From Zingiber officinale (taxonomy: Eukaryota; Streptophyta; Magnoliopsida; Zingiberales; Zingiberaceae): DNA of 64,000 nt. The stretch covers positions 75,882,744 through 75,946,743 of the forward strand of contig NC_055998.1 in assembly GCF_018446385.1 (NCBI RefSeq). The letters are read 5' to 3'. Under the pieces are notes generated by a model. That model saw only the letters and a list, made by a program, of their open reading frames with translations. It was not told the DNA's origin and searched no databases. Below are positions 25,375 through 36,598 of the stretch, in pieces. How positions within the stretch are numbered: the first letter of the stretch is position 1; every line of letters starts with the position of its first letter. A program made the translations under genes and the position numbers.

Positions 25375-26176
25375 TTATTGTGCCTTGATGCTATTCAGAT
25401 AGTGCTCAGCGACTAATGCTCTGCTGACCAGCTCTTCACCAGTCTGTGGTCGGTGAGTTCCACTACTCACGTTAAGTGCTATTTCTGGCCTCAGCATTCG
25501 GAGCATCAGTCTGACTCGTTCTTTCTCTGTACTTATTAGCTCTGGGCAGAGACGAGCTAGTCTGTTGAATCTCTTGACTGCTTCTTCTACTGGCAGGTTA
25601 CCCTGTCTGAATTCTATAAACTCCTCATAATGTTTATTGGTGATCCGTTGACGGAAGAATTCTTCGTAAAACTCTGTCTCGAAGTCAGCCCAGCTCATCT
25701 GGTTGGCTGCTCTCTTGCTCTTCACTCTCTCCCACCACATACGGGATCTCCGGATAGGCAGAAAGAGGCACACTTGACCTTCTCGACTTCTGGCCAGTCA
25801 AGAAGCTTCATTGTGCTCTCCAGTGTCTTGAACCAAGCCTGGGCATCCCAGGGCTCAGTCGTGCCTGAGAAACTTTCTGGCTTCAGCTTCAACCACTGTA
25901 TCAGATATGCTTCTTGTCTTTTAGGTGTTGTGGTGACTTCCAGGGCAGCTGGTGGAACTTCAGTCACTACTGGGGTCTCCACATTGATAGTTGGGGGAGT
26001 GGGAGGGACTGGCGCCGATTAGCCATCAGATTGACAATCACTTGTTGCTGCTCTGCCACTTGTCTCTGGAGTTGAGCAACAACTTCAGAGAGATTTGGTT
26101 CAGTTGCTCTGGGCTCTTCGTTCTCCTGTACTTGGTCCTTAGTACGAGCAGTACGGAGGCGTCCTCTTCTTGACAT
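25375..26176 (-). pseudogene. Gypsy-A gag
   Basis: The start is ATG at 26176 ('MSRRGRLRTART'), followed by a Gln-rich segment, then 'FSGTTEPWDAQAWFKTLEST' and, after frame changes near 25980 and 25740, 'FETEFYEEFFRQRITNKHYE' and 'RPEIALNVSSGTHRPQTGEE'. This is the retrotransposon gag capsid domain. Three overlapping frames cover it, so at least two frameshifts are present. Confidence 0.85.
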
Positions 26177-26423
26177 CTAGTCATGTAGAGAGAGAAAACC
26201 TGAAATCTTCTCTATACTCTCTAGATATATATGCATATAAACATAGAAAAACAAAACAAGAACTTTTATCTTACTTAAGCACTTATAAGTGAATACTTCT
26301 AAGGATTTCTCTATACTGCAAATAATAAGGGAAGGCATACTAAATAAAAGAATCTAAGTACTTTCTTACTTGAAGACGACAAGGCTGATGCTGATGTGTG
26401 TGTGATGCTGGAGAATGGGGACT

Positions 26424-26435
26424 GCTCTGATACCA
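26424..26435 (-). promoter_or_regulatory. Gypsy-A primer-binding site (tRNA-Met)
   Basis: Minus-strand TGGTATCAGAGC three bases inside the right LTR. Confidence 0.9.
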
Positions 26436-26438
26436 ACT

Positions 26439-28881
26439 TGTAACACCCCCACCCTCCTCTCTACTAGTCTGTGAGGGTGGGACGTTATTGTACTATTAAC
26501 TTTACTTAACTAGTGTTGCTCACATGTTGATAATTATACTTATAACTCTTGACAAACTCGAAACATGCAATAAGTAATAGCTGGAAACATAAATAACTCG
26601 TCTAATACATTATACTCAATTATTTGTTCTCAACTAAAACTATATATATTAATCTGAACATGCTAAAACTATATATTAATCTGAACATGCATGCAACAAT
26701 AATACAACTCAGATAGAGGAACTAATGTGTATAGCAAATAAAAGGAAGATTCTAAAACTTAAAATATTCAATGAACAAATCCAGCAACATGAAAGAATAA
26801 TCCCAACAGTCTAAATACAAAATCTTAATGAATTCTTAAGCAAAATCCCAAGGCTTCCAAAGTCCAAACATCACACATCCATCCACACCTCCTTGTCGCC
26901 TTCCTTCACTATAGCTTTCCTTTTCCTTTATCTGCAGTAAGAGGAAATGTAACTATAAGCAGAATGCTTAGTAAGCGCTATCTAACTCACAAAACTCGAA
27001 TATGCATCTGAACAGGAAGAAATCTAAGAACTGAATGCTTTAAAAGGAATACTACTCATGCTCATCTAATAGCAAGGAAATCAAAACAAACTGAAATGCT
27101 AAACATGTAAAGCTGCTCATGCTCATCTAATAGCAATAAGAAAATCTAAACATGTAAGAATAAAAGAACTAAGCTTGCTGAATTTTTAAACTTACGGGAA
27201 GCTTATTCCATTTGTTCAAAACTTATACTTTTATACTTCAAAATATTAATCTCTTGGGCCCAGGCTTAGTACCATTTGCGCGCTCCCTAATAGAAACTGA
27301 GGTAGCGAGCCACCAGTCCTACGAGGGTAAAGACCTTAGTCTTACCAGGGCCGAGACCTCGGAACCGATCACCTGGATTTGTTTAACGACAACCTCGGAA
27401 GTCGGGTACTAGCCTTCTCAAATAAAATACTTATTGCTTGTTAATACTTATGATAAAAGACTGCCTCATACAAAACTGCAATACTTAAACAAATTCTAAA
27501 ACTGCCACGCATAAACAATTCTAAAATTGTAATACTTAACAAAATCTGCAGTATGATACTTAAAAAAAATCTGCACCATGATACTTAACAAAAATCTGCA
27601 TTGTAAGCTTAACAAAATCTGCACTATAATACTTAACAAAATCTGCACTATAAGCTTAACAAAAATCTGCACTATAAGCTTAACAAAAATTTGCACTATA
27701 AACTCTAAAGGGGATGTTCGTGCCCCTTTTACAGCACAAAACAAAATTGAAACTTGTTGGAATTAAAGCCTATGTGAAGCTTGATGGAATTTTAAACAAA
27801 ACCCATGTAAAACTTGTTCAAAGCTTATATCTTTACAGAGAAACAGAAATTCTTCAGCATGCTACAGCAGGAATGCTAGGAGAAAGCAAATCTCGGATCT
27901 ACTCTAAAATCCCTAGCAACCACAATTCTTTACAACATAATCCGAAAGCCAAAAGAAGACCATTCATACTAAGCAAATCAACAACAAGTTTTAAAGCGGA
28001 TATGAAATTCATGGCTGTTCTGGTTCGGATTTAACAGGTAATCTGTGGCAGGAATACTATACTACATACAATGAGTCCAAATTTCATGTATAAGAAAACT
28101 AATAACAAAATATCCATAACGAAAACTTAAACAAACTGGAATGCTAAACCACATGTCCAATCTAAACAATTCCCTTTTCGTTTTCTTCATGAGACTCACG
28201 GCAGCAAGCTACAAAACACCAATCTTTACAGCATGCTTCAAAATCAAGAAGAAACAAGGTCCAAAACTACTCCTACTGCAGGTGAGAAGCACTTACCTCC
28301 TTCTTGGACTTACAGTCGAACAAAAAGGACTTCTAGGGTTTTGGAGATTGCAAGTTTCGGCCTCTTCTTCGGGCCCTCTGGTTCTCCTCGACGAGAGAAT
28401 CGTGAGGATGTGAAGAACTCACGGAATCGAACCTTGGCCGGCCACCGGAGAGGAACCCTAGTTCCGGCTTTGTTTCTGCCCGAGCAGAGACGTCGTCGCA
28501 CGCGAGAGAAGAGAGAAAAGTTTAAGTCACGAAAATAAATCTCATTCCTCTCTTAACTCATCCCTTTTAATACCTAATATTTCTGTTAACTACTATTGCT
28601 TAAATTAATTTCGCTATCTATTTGATCAGCACGGCCCTGCTGGGTTCCTGGTCATCCGAAACAACTTAAGACTTTGCTTAACCAGAGGTCTCTGGTTCGA
28701 TCCTCGGCTCGACCTCTTTTTACCTCAAATTTGTTTCTTTTGGTAAAAATACTAAACGAACTCCGAAAATTACATAAAAATACTCTAAAAATTTCTAAAA
28801 TTCTCTAGAATATTTCTAAAGCATTTCTAAATATTTTCAAGTACTCTTAGGACTCGAAATGAGGAAATTTGGGTTGTTACA
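26439..28881 (-). repeat. Gypsy-A 5' LTR (2443 bp, uninterrupted)
   Basis: Intact LTR TGTAACA...TGTTACA. It preserves the empty site (around 27183) into which the CACTA went in the sister LTR. Confidence 0.95.
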
Positions 28882-29267
28882 ACTGCCCTAGTAGTATAGG
28901 TAAAGTCGTCTACTTTTACTAGGTTGTTATAAAATTCGGCATACAAACTTATGTTTACTGGGCTAGTACATTCAACAAGATTCTGCAAATTATAGTGGTT
29001 TATAGCCTCTATAACTGGAACGCAAGAGCGTAAAAAGAACTCTCTATCTATACATTTGGTCCTAATGGTCATGTAGATGGTCGACTCAAACTTAATCCTA
29101 AGCTCGTCTGTAGGAAACCTAGGGTCAATACTAGAAGTAGAGGGTCCAGCACCAGATTTAGAATGTTTCCTAAATTATAAAACAAAATTATATTAATTAA
29201 AGAAAACAAACATGCAACAGAATTCTAAAAGTTTAAACAGAAGACAAGAATTTTACCGATGAGCCAT
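28882..29267 (-). pseudogene. Transposase_32-like gene, N-terminal part with one small intron
   Basis: ATG at 29267 starts 'MAHR', then a GTAAAA...TTTAG intron (29256-29170, 87 bp), then 'KHSKSGAGPSTSSIDPRFPT' and 'EFYNNLVKVDDFTYTTRA' up to the Gypsy-A junction. The frame continues at 1415 on the far side of Gypsy-A. The intron restores an Arg codon across the splice, which supports it. Such genes are common in plant repeats and have no proven activity. The insertion kills this copy. Confidence 0.6.
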
Positions 29268-29399
29268 TGCCAAAATATTTTTTAGAACTAACAACCTCGT
29301 TTGATTCGTGACCGCGTATTAACCGTAGAACGAAGAAAAATTTACTTTTGAACGCTTTCGTAGAAAAGCTTGGAAGAAGCTTAGACGAAAGCGAATGGA

Positions 29400-29560
29400 G
29401 GAGGTGCAAGTAGAGGGGGCGCCCTGCCCCCCTATATATAGGGGACTCCGGGCGCCCGGACCTATTCCGGGCGCCCAGGGTCAAGTGGGGCGGGGCGCCC
29501 AGATCCCTTCCGGGCGCCTCGGGTCTGTATACTTGGGGCGTCCGCCCCTGGTTTTTTACT
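29400..29560. repeat. GC-rich palindromic repeat cluster
   Basis: Repeated GGGCGCCCGGA/TCCGGGCGCCC palindromes just upstream of the Transposase_32-like gene. The same motif occurs at 33680-33790 in the Copia-A LTR. Confidence 0.75.
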
Positions 29561-29565
29561 CCGGT

Positions 29566-30960
29566 TTTGATTTTTTTTTTTTTTTTTTAAGGTTAATAAG
29601 AATTTAAAAGTAAAAAAAAAATAAGTTTAACATTAAAATGATTTTTAAAAAAAAGTTTAATTAAAACAATTTTTAAAAAATTTAACTTTAATAAAAAAAA
29701 ATTTAATTTAATTTTTAAAATAATTTTTAAGTTAAAAATTTAAGTTTAATTTTTTAAAATAATTTTTTAAAAATTTAAGTTTAATTTTTAAAATAATTTT
29801 TCAGTTAAAAATATAAGCTTAATTTCCAAAATATTTAACTTTAACTTTTAATTTTAGGAAAAATAAATTTAAGTTTAAATTTTTTAAGTTAAAAATTTAA
29901 GTTTAATTTTTAAAAAATTTAAGTTTAATAAAAAAAATTAAAGTTTAATTTTTAAAATAATTTTTAAGTTAAAAATTTAAGTTTACTTTTCAAAATATTT
30001 AAGTTTAAATTTTAAAATAATTTTTAGGAAAAAAATTTTAAGTTTTATTTTTTTAAAATAAAATTTTAAGTTAAAAAAAATTAAGTTTAAATTTTTAAAA
30101 TAAATTTTTAAGTTAAAAAAAAATTAAGTTTTAATTTTTAAAATAATTTTTAAGTTAAAATTTTAAGTTTTAATTTTTAAAATAAATTTTTAAATAAAAT
30201 TTTAAGTTTTAATTTGTAAAATAATTTTTAAGAAAAAAATTAAGTTTAATTTTTAAAATAATTTAAATTTAATTTTTAAAATAATTTTTAAGTTAAAAAG
30301 TTTAAGTTTAATTTTAAAATAATTTTTAAGTTAAAAATTTAAGTTTAATTTTAAATTTTAAAATAAATTTTTAAGTTAAAATTTTAAGTTTTAATTTTAA
30401 ATATTTTAAAAAATTTAAGTTAAATTTTAATAAATTTTAAGTAAAAAAGTTTAAGTTTTAATAATTTTTAAAATAATTTTTAAGTTAAAAAATTTAAGTT
30501 TAATTTTTAAAATAATTTTTAAGTTAAAATTTTAAGTTTAAATTTTAAAATAATTTTTAAGTTAAAACAATTTAAGTTTAATTTTTAAAACACTTTTTAA
30601 AATAAAAATAAAAATTTAATTTTTAAATTTTTGAAATAAATTTTTAAGTTAAAAAAATTTAAGTTTTAATTTAATTTAATTTTAATTTTCAATTAATTTA
30701 ATTTAATTTAAAAAATAAGTTTTTAAAAATTTAAGTTTAATTTTTAAAATAATTTTTAAGTTAAAAAAAATTAAGTTTAATTTTTAAAATAAATTTTTAA
30801 GTAAAAAATTTTTTAAAATAAATTTTTAAGTTAAAAAAAAATTAAGTTTTAATTTAACTTTTAGTTTAATTAAATTTAATTTAATTTAACTTTAATTTAA
30901 TTTTGATTTAATTTTAATTTAATTTAATTTTAATTTTAATTTTAATTTAATTTAATAGTT
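29566..30960. repeat. Low-complexity A/T tract of about 1.4 kb
   Basis: Almost pure A/T. A degenerate unit of about 35-40 bp ('TTTAAGTTTAATTTTTAAAA' followed by 'TAATTTTTAAGTTAAAAA') repeats dozens of times and is partly self-complementary. No coding potential. Confidence 0.9.
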
Positions 30961-31490
30961 AATGTCCTTAATTATCTCACCCGATATATGTTTTCAATCA
31001 GTTAATCCTATAATTTTGTGAGATGAATTAGGTTAATTTTAGGGCTTGTTTTTAACTTGTGTTAGATTCAGGTTTAGCTTTGGGTTCAACAAATAGGCGT
31101 TCTCTTGATAAACTTCTGGGCTATGGTGAGTCACTTGGACATCATTAAAGTAATCATATCTTCGAGGTTTTCCAAATAGTCTTATCCACTGGACTTAGTA
31201 CAAAACCTTGGTCAAACTGGTTATGATCCATAAAGGGTAGCTTTGGTCAGTTCCACTTAGCCAAATGCACCAGGTCGAAGTCATATCTTCCTAGACATGC
31301 ATAGACTAAGTTTCCTAACGTACTATCATCCAAAATTTCACCAATACCATTTTTCAAGTTAAACTTGAATCCTTTTTAACTAATCTTAATCACCCTGTCG
31401 GGTAGGTTGGTTAGGGTTACCCTGCCATGTAAGTTAGTTTTGGAGGTGCCAGCTATTCTGGAGCCTCCCCCTAAATTAATGACCATTAAT
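30961..31490 (-). other. Copia-A internal DNA, decayed, no intact gene
   Basis: Minus-strand scraps such as 'FVLSPVDKTIWKTSK' around 31185 look like former coding sequence but are broken quickly. I do not recognise the family. Confidence 0.35.
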
Positions 31491-33110
31491 TTAATTTTTA
31501 GTTCTTGGTTTATGTCTACTTCTTTTATAATTATATTTTACTTGGTGATAGTTTAAATTTTGTTGAGTTCTAATATGTTTAGATTTTAAATTTTTTTGTT
31601 TAGGTTTGTGTTCTGGTTTTTTATTTGGTTTATTTGACTTTACGTAATATATTTTATCTTTAGGAATATAATATTGGTTAGGTCCTATTTGCGTGGTTAA
31701 ACACACTTTCGGAACCCAGACTTTATTTGTTGGTTTATATTGGGTTATTAATGATTTAAAAGTTTTATTTGAGTTCGACTTATATCCGAGTCCGGTTTTA
31801 TTATAACATGCTTTTTGATTATTTAGAATTAAGTCTAAATTTTTTGATCTAGTAGTAAATTTTTCTAACATATTTTTTAAATTATTAATTTCTAATTTTA
31901 ATGATGAATTCTCCTCCTCAAGTGTTAGATCTTGAGTTGGTTTATTATTTACAACTTTTCCTTGAGGATTTGATTTTCCTCGAGGATCATTTTGTTTTCA
32001 TTTTCTAATTTAACTAATTTATTATTTAAGCATGAAATAATTTTTTAAAAAAATCAGTTTAAGGTTAGGAATACCTCTTTGGAACCTTCGAAAACGAGTA
32101 CGGACTCGTGGCTCGATTCGGGTTCGGACCCGTCTTCTGATTCTTCTTCCGACTCTGCTTCGAGGGTCGTCCCACGTCGCTTTGAGGGCCTTCTTTTTTG
32201 TCGGCTTCGGTTTGTCGATCTTCAATCTCGGGCACTCGTTCTTATAGTGGCCCTTCTTGTTGCATCCGAAACACGTCACACTCCTCGATTCAGTTGGAGA
32301 ATTGATCTTTTGAAGGTCCTTCTTGCTAAAGCTTCTTTTCCTCCTTGTGAACATTTTCCTTACCAGGTTCACCAGGTGTTCTTCATCTTCAGAGTTCTGG
32401 TCAGAATCTTCTTTCGGTTCAGACTTGTTCTTCTTTTCTTTTGAGGAACCTGCAAATAAAGCTACACCTTTCTCGACCTCGGCGTTAGTTTGCTCATGCA
32501 GTTCTAATTCACAAAAAAGCTCATCTAGTTTTAATTTTGATACATTTTTAGAGATCTTGTAGGCATCTACGATAGATGCCCGCAAGTTGTTGCGTGGAAG
32601 AGCGTTTAAGGCATACCTTATTAAGTCCCGGTTCTCCATTTGGTGCCCTATTGCGTGGAGTCCGTTGAGAATGTCTTTGATTTTTGCGTGGAGTTGGCTG
32701 GCCGTTTCTCCTTCTTGCATTTTTATGTTAAATATTCTATTTAAAAGCAAGTCTCATTTTGTTACCTTGGCGTCGCTCGTTCCTTCGTACAACTCGATCA
32801 GTTTGTCCCACAGCTTTTTAGCATTTTTATGTGGTCCAACCCGGTTCAGTTCTTCTCTAGTTAATCCGCACTGTAATGTGTTGATTGCCTTGTTCTCTGT
32901 TGATGCCTTCTTCTTTAAGTCTATTGTCCATTCTTCAGGATCCAGTAGATTCCCGGAGCTGTCTACTGGTATTTTGTAGGCTCTTGTGATGCTCAGCCAT
33001 TGATCGAAGTCTGTCTTTAGATATACTTCCATCCGCTTCTTCCAGTACGGGAAATCATCCCCGTTGAAAAGGGGAGGTCACACAGTGCTGAAGCCCTCGA
33101 TCTGCGACAT
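31491..33110 (-). pseudogene. Copia-A gag with CCHC zinc knuckle
   Basis: ATG at 33110 begins 'MSQIEGFSTV', and an in-frame TGA follows near 33080. 33032-32754 holds 'AINTLQCGLTREELNRVGPH' and 'AKKLWDKLIELYEGT', the Copia gag (UBN2-type) core. 32750-32022 continues with 'MLLNRIFNIKMQEGETASQL' and a CCHC knuckle ('CFGCNKKGHYKNEC', Cys160/Cys163/His168/Cys173 of that frame). 31871-31491 carries the 'TNKVWVPKVCL' tail. Three frames mean at least two shifts. Gag forms the particle and binds RNA. No pol follows it. Confidence 0.85.
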
Positions 33111-33366
33111 TTTTAATCTTCATAAAAAAATAAATGGAAATGTTCCAAGACTTGGTCTTGGATTTAGTAGTGCTAGAAGAATTAAATAAAAATAACTAAA
33201 TTGGTGTTGCACCAATTTAGATTTAATTACGATGGAAAAAATTCCAAAAAGGTAATAATACCAGTTTGGAGATATGCGGAAAACTGAAAGCCGAAAATAG
33301 AAAAAAAAAATAAAGCAAGTCACTCCCTTGCCTGATTGGTGGTTGCACCAAATCAGAGCGGTACCT

Positions 33367-33378
33367 GCTCTGATACCA
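33367..33378 (-). promoter_or_regulatory. Copia-A primer-binding site (tRNA-Met)
   Basis: Minus-strand TGGTATCAGAGC, two bases inside the LTR that begins at 33381. Confidence 0.9.
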
Positions 33379-33380
33379 CT

Positions 33381-36300
33381 TGTTGGATCGTGATGTTTCG
33401 ATAGAGGGGGGTGAATATCGATTACGAAAAATTCTTCTATAAGAGTTAAATGCAGCGGAAAAATTAAGCAATGCTAACACAGACCAATTTTACTTGGTTC
33501 GGAGCCTATGTCGACTCCTACTCCAAGGCCCGCACTCTTTGAGTGCTTTCGGTGGGCAATCACTAGCAATTCGAAATTTATTACAAACTACGTACAGGAA
33601 ATGCTAATGAAAAAGAAATACCGACAAAGGAATAAATCGAAAAGGAGAATTGTGTTGTCAGAACTTCGTTAGCGTCGCAGGGGGGCGCCCCGGATCCCTT
33701 CCGGGCGCCCTGGTGAGACGTGGCAGGTCCAACCAGCGAACTCCACTTGGCGACGCCGCGATAGGATGAAAATTGCCTCCCGAGCGCCCGGACCACCTTT
33801 CTCCAGGTACCATCTTTCCTGCAAGACAAGGTTAGTCCGAGGCAAATAGATAATGTATATCCTGCAAAACAAAGTGTTAGCACAGTTTATAAGTTCAATA
33901 TAAAAAGTATGACTTAGATTCCATCTTTCCGAGACCGGAATTTAGTCACAACCTCGACTTAGATATCCGAAATGGATCTAAGTCGGATCGACGCCTAATG
34001 TTCCATTCCCGAAAACGCGTCCTCACAGTCACTCCCTTCCAGTGACTTACCTTCACTCACCTGCCAGACGTCCGGTCAGCCCTTCTATAACACCCCACCC
34101 TCCACCCTACTAGTCTGTGAGGGTGGAGCGCTACTGGACTACTAACTATACTTAACTAGAGTTGCTCACATGAAATTAAGATTTACTTGAAACTCTCAAA
34201 ACTCAAAGCATACAATATGTACCAGCGGAAAACATACTACTCAAGCATACGTTCACAACTAAAATTATACATAAATCTGAACATGCTAGAAACTATATAT
34301 ATAAATCTACACAAGCATGCAACAATGATACAACTCAGATAATAAACCAATGTGCATAGCAATTAAAAGAAAGAGTTCTAAAAATAAAATATCCAATAAG
34401 CAAATCTAACAACATGAAAGAATAGTTTCAACATTCTGAATACAAAATCTTAATAAATTTTTAAGCTAAGTCTCAAGGCTTCCATAGTCCAAACATCACA
34501 CATCCATCCGCACCTCCTTGTCGCCTTCCTTCGCTATAGCTTTTCCTTTCCTTTATCTGCAGTAAGAGGAAATGCAACTATAAGCAAAAATGCTTAGTAA
34601 GCGTTATCTAACTCACAAAACTCGAATATGCATGTGAATAGGAAGAAATCTAAAAACTGAATACTTAAAAGAACATACTACTCATGCTCATCTAATAGCA
34701 AAAGAAACAAAACATACTGAAATGCTAAATATGTAAAACTGCTCATCTAATAGCAAATAACAATAAAAAGTTTCTAAACAACATGCTAGCATAAAAGAAA
34801 ATTAAACTTGCTGATTTTTAAACATATGTGAAGCTTATTTCACTTGTTCAAAAACTTATACTTTTATACTTCAAAATACTAATCTCTTGGGCTCAGGCTT
34901 AGTACCATTGCACGCTCCCTAATAGAAACTGAGGTAGCGAGCCACTAGTTCTACGAGGGCAAAGACCTTGATCTTACCAAGGCCGAGACCTCGGAAACGG
35001 TCACCTGGATTTGTTTACGACAACCTCGGAAGTCGGGTACTAGCCTTCTCAAGTAAAATACTTATACTTGTTAATACTACTAATAAAAGGATGTCCCATA
35101 CAAAACTAAACTGAAATACTTAACAAAATTGCACGGGAATGCTTAATAAAACTGCACTGAGATGCTAAATAAAACTACACTGAAATGCTTATTAAAACTG
35201 CACTAAAACTAAATCTGTTCAAGGTCACAAGCAACCTAAAAACATAGAACTGTCTCATACAAAAAAAAACTAAAAACAATAATCCTTCTTCATGTTCAAT
35301 GCCACGGCAAGGAAACAAAAGAAAACGAAGGCTACACATAACCATTCAAAACTAGAATCTGTTGAAGCCATCTGCAGTACCACGGCAAGGAAGTAAAAGA
35401 AACCAAATCCGAAACATTTTGTTACCAGCACAAATACATTGCCTGCCCAATTCTTTAGAGGATTTTTCTAAAGGGAACTAATTAAGAAATCTTTAAACAA
35501 CATATTCCAAAAGGAACCAAAATGCAACAAGTAAATAAAAATTGCTACTGGAAACTCAAAACCATATTTGTTCTTCATGCTCAATGCCATAGCAAGGAGA
35601 AAACCAAAACCTAACCATTCTGTATGCCCAGTGCCACGGCATGGAAAACCCAACCCATATGTCTTCCCTATACAATTCGTTTCCTTTCTTTGAAATTCAC
35701 GACAGCTACATCAACTAAAACCACACCCTTCTCCACATGCTTAGGGAAACAAGAAAAGAAAACAAGAATCCGAAACTACTCCTACTGTAGGTGAGAAGCA
35801 CTTACATTGGTTTCTTGGACTTACAATCCGAATTAGGCTTCTAGGATTTCAGAGATTTGCATGTTTTCGGCTTCTTCTTCGTGCCTACAGATTCTCCTCG
35901 ACGAGAGGATCCTGATGGTGTGGAAGACTCTCGGATTTGGGTCCTTGGCCGACCGCCGGAGACAAGACTCTAACCTCGGCTTCATTTCCGCCCGAGAGGA
36001 GCCGCCATGCGCAAGAGAGGGATGAGGAAGAGGTTTAGGTCACGGTAATTAAAAGCCTAAGTTCCCCTCTTATCTCCCTTTAGAAAACCTAGATATTTCG
36101 GTTATCTAACTACTGCTTAAATTATTTCCGCCTTTTATTTGATTAGCACGGCCCTGCTAGGTTCTTGGTCATCACGCTTCGCTTAAGTCTCGGGTCGGGT
36201 CGGAGGTCACGGGTTCGAACCTCGGTCGAACCTCTTTATTTTTTTACAACTTGTTCCTTTTGGTAAAAATATCAAACTCACTCCGAAAATTGCATAAAAA

Positions 36301-36598
36301 CATTCTAAAAATCTCTAGAATATTTCTAAAGAATTTCTAAATATTTTAAATTACTATTAGGACTCGAAATGAGGAAATTTGGGTTGTTACACCTTCGACT
36401 CGTCTGGACTTCTCGCCAAGCGTCCGGTCAGCCCGTCGACCCGCTTGGACTTCGTGCCAGACATCCGGTCAGCCCGTCGACATGTCTGAACTTCGCCTGC
36501 ACACTCGGTCAGAGTGTTAGATCACGACAAATCTAACTTAACCTGATTTGTCATTCATCAAAACATGAGTTAGACTGGTAGTGCTAACCGCACCAACA
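33381..36598 (-). repeat. Copia-A 5' LTR, interrupted by a Gypsy solo LTR
   Basis: It runs TGTTGGATC...CACCAACA. Without the insertion it is about 907 bp. It holds GGGCGCC palindromes (33680-33790) and several 'CCGGTCAGCCC' repeats on both sides of the insertion. Confidence 0.85.
34086..36391 (-). mobile_element. Gypsy solo LTR related to Gypsy-A
   Basis: It runs TATAACACCCCACC...GGGTTGTTACA (first TG changed to TA) and matches the Gypsy-A LTR throughout, with clear divergence. A perfect 5-bp target duplication CCTTC lies at 34081-34085 and 36392-36396. No internal region is present. The 61-aa frame at 35468-35653 is not a gene. Confidence 0.92.

Larger units (their letters stand above)
1421..28881 (-). 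mobile_element. Gypsy-A: Ty3/Gypsy chromovirus (Tekay/Del-like), split by a CACTA insertion
   Basis: Two LTRs with TGTAACA...TGTTACA ends flank gag, protease, RT, RNase H, integrase and a chromodomain-like tail, all on the minus strand. The right LTR is 26439-28881 (2443 bp). The left LTR is 1421-2168 plus 19932-21629, also 2443 bp once the CACTA and its 3-bp duplication are removed. The 5-bp flanks GCTGT (1416-1420) and ACTGC (28882-28886) differ only by two transitions and fit an aged target duplication. Order of domains (RT-RH-IN-chromodomain) and the long LTRs suggest the Tekay/Del lineage. Several frameshifts and a badly decayed RT make it defective. The LTRs differ only lightly by eye, so it is not very old. 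Confidence 0.9.
1..36598 (-). mobile_element. Copia-A: Ty1/Copia-type LTR element (gag only seen), left end outside window
   Basis: The 5' LTR lies at 33381-36598 with TGTTGG...CCAACA ends. A tRNA-Met primer site (33367-33378) and a decayed gag with a CCHC knuckle (31491-33110) follow on the minus strand. Further left come an AT-only tract, a GC-rich palindromic stretch and a two-exon Transposase_32-like gene on the same strand. That gene was later split by Gypsy-A. No Copia integrase or reverse transcriptase is visible in the retained parts, so the element looks non-autonomous, unless pol lies left of the window. That all these parts belong to one element is inferred from strand, order and lack of other boundaries. 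The 3' LTR was not seen. Confidence 0.55.
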
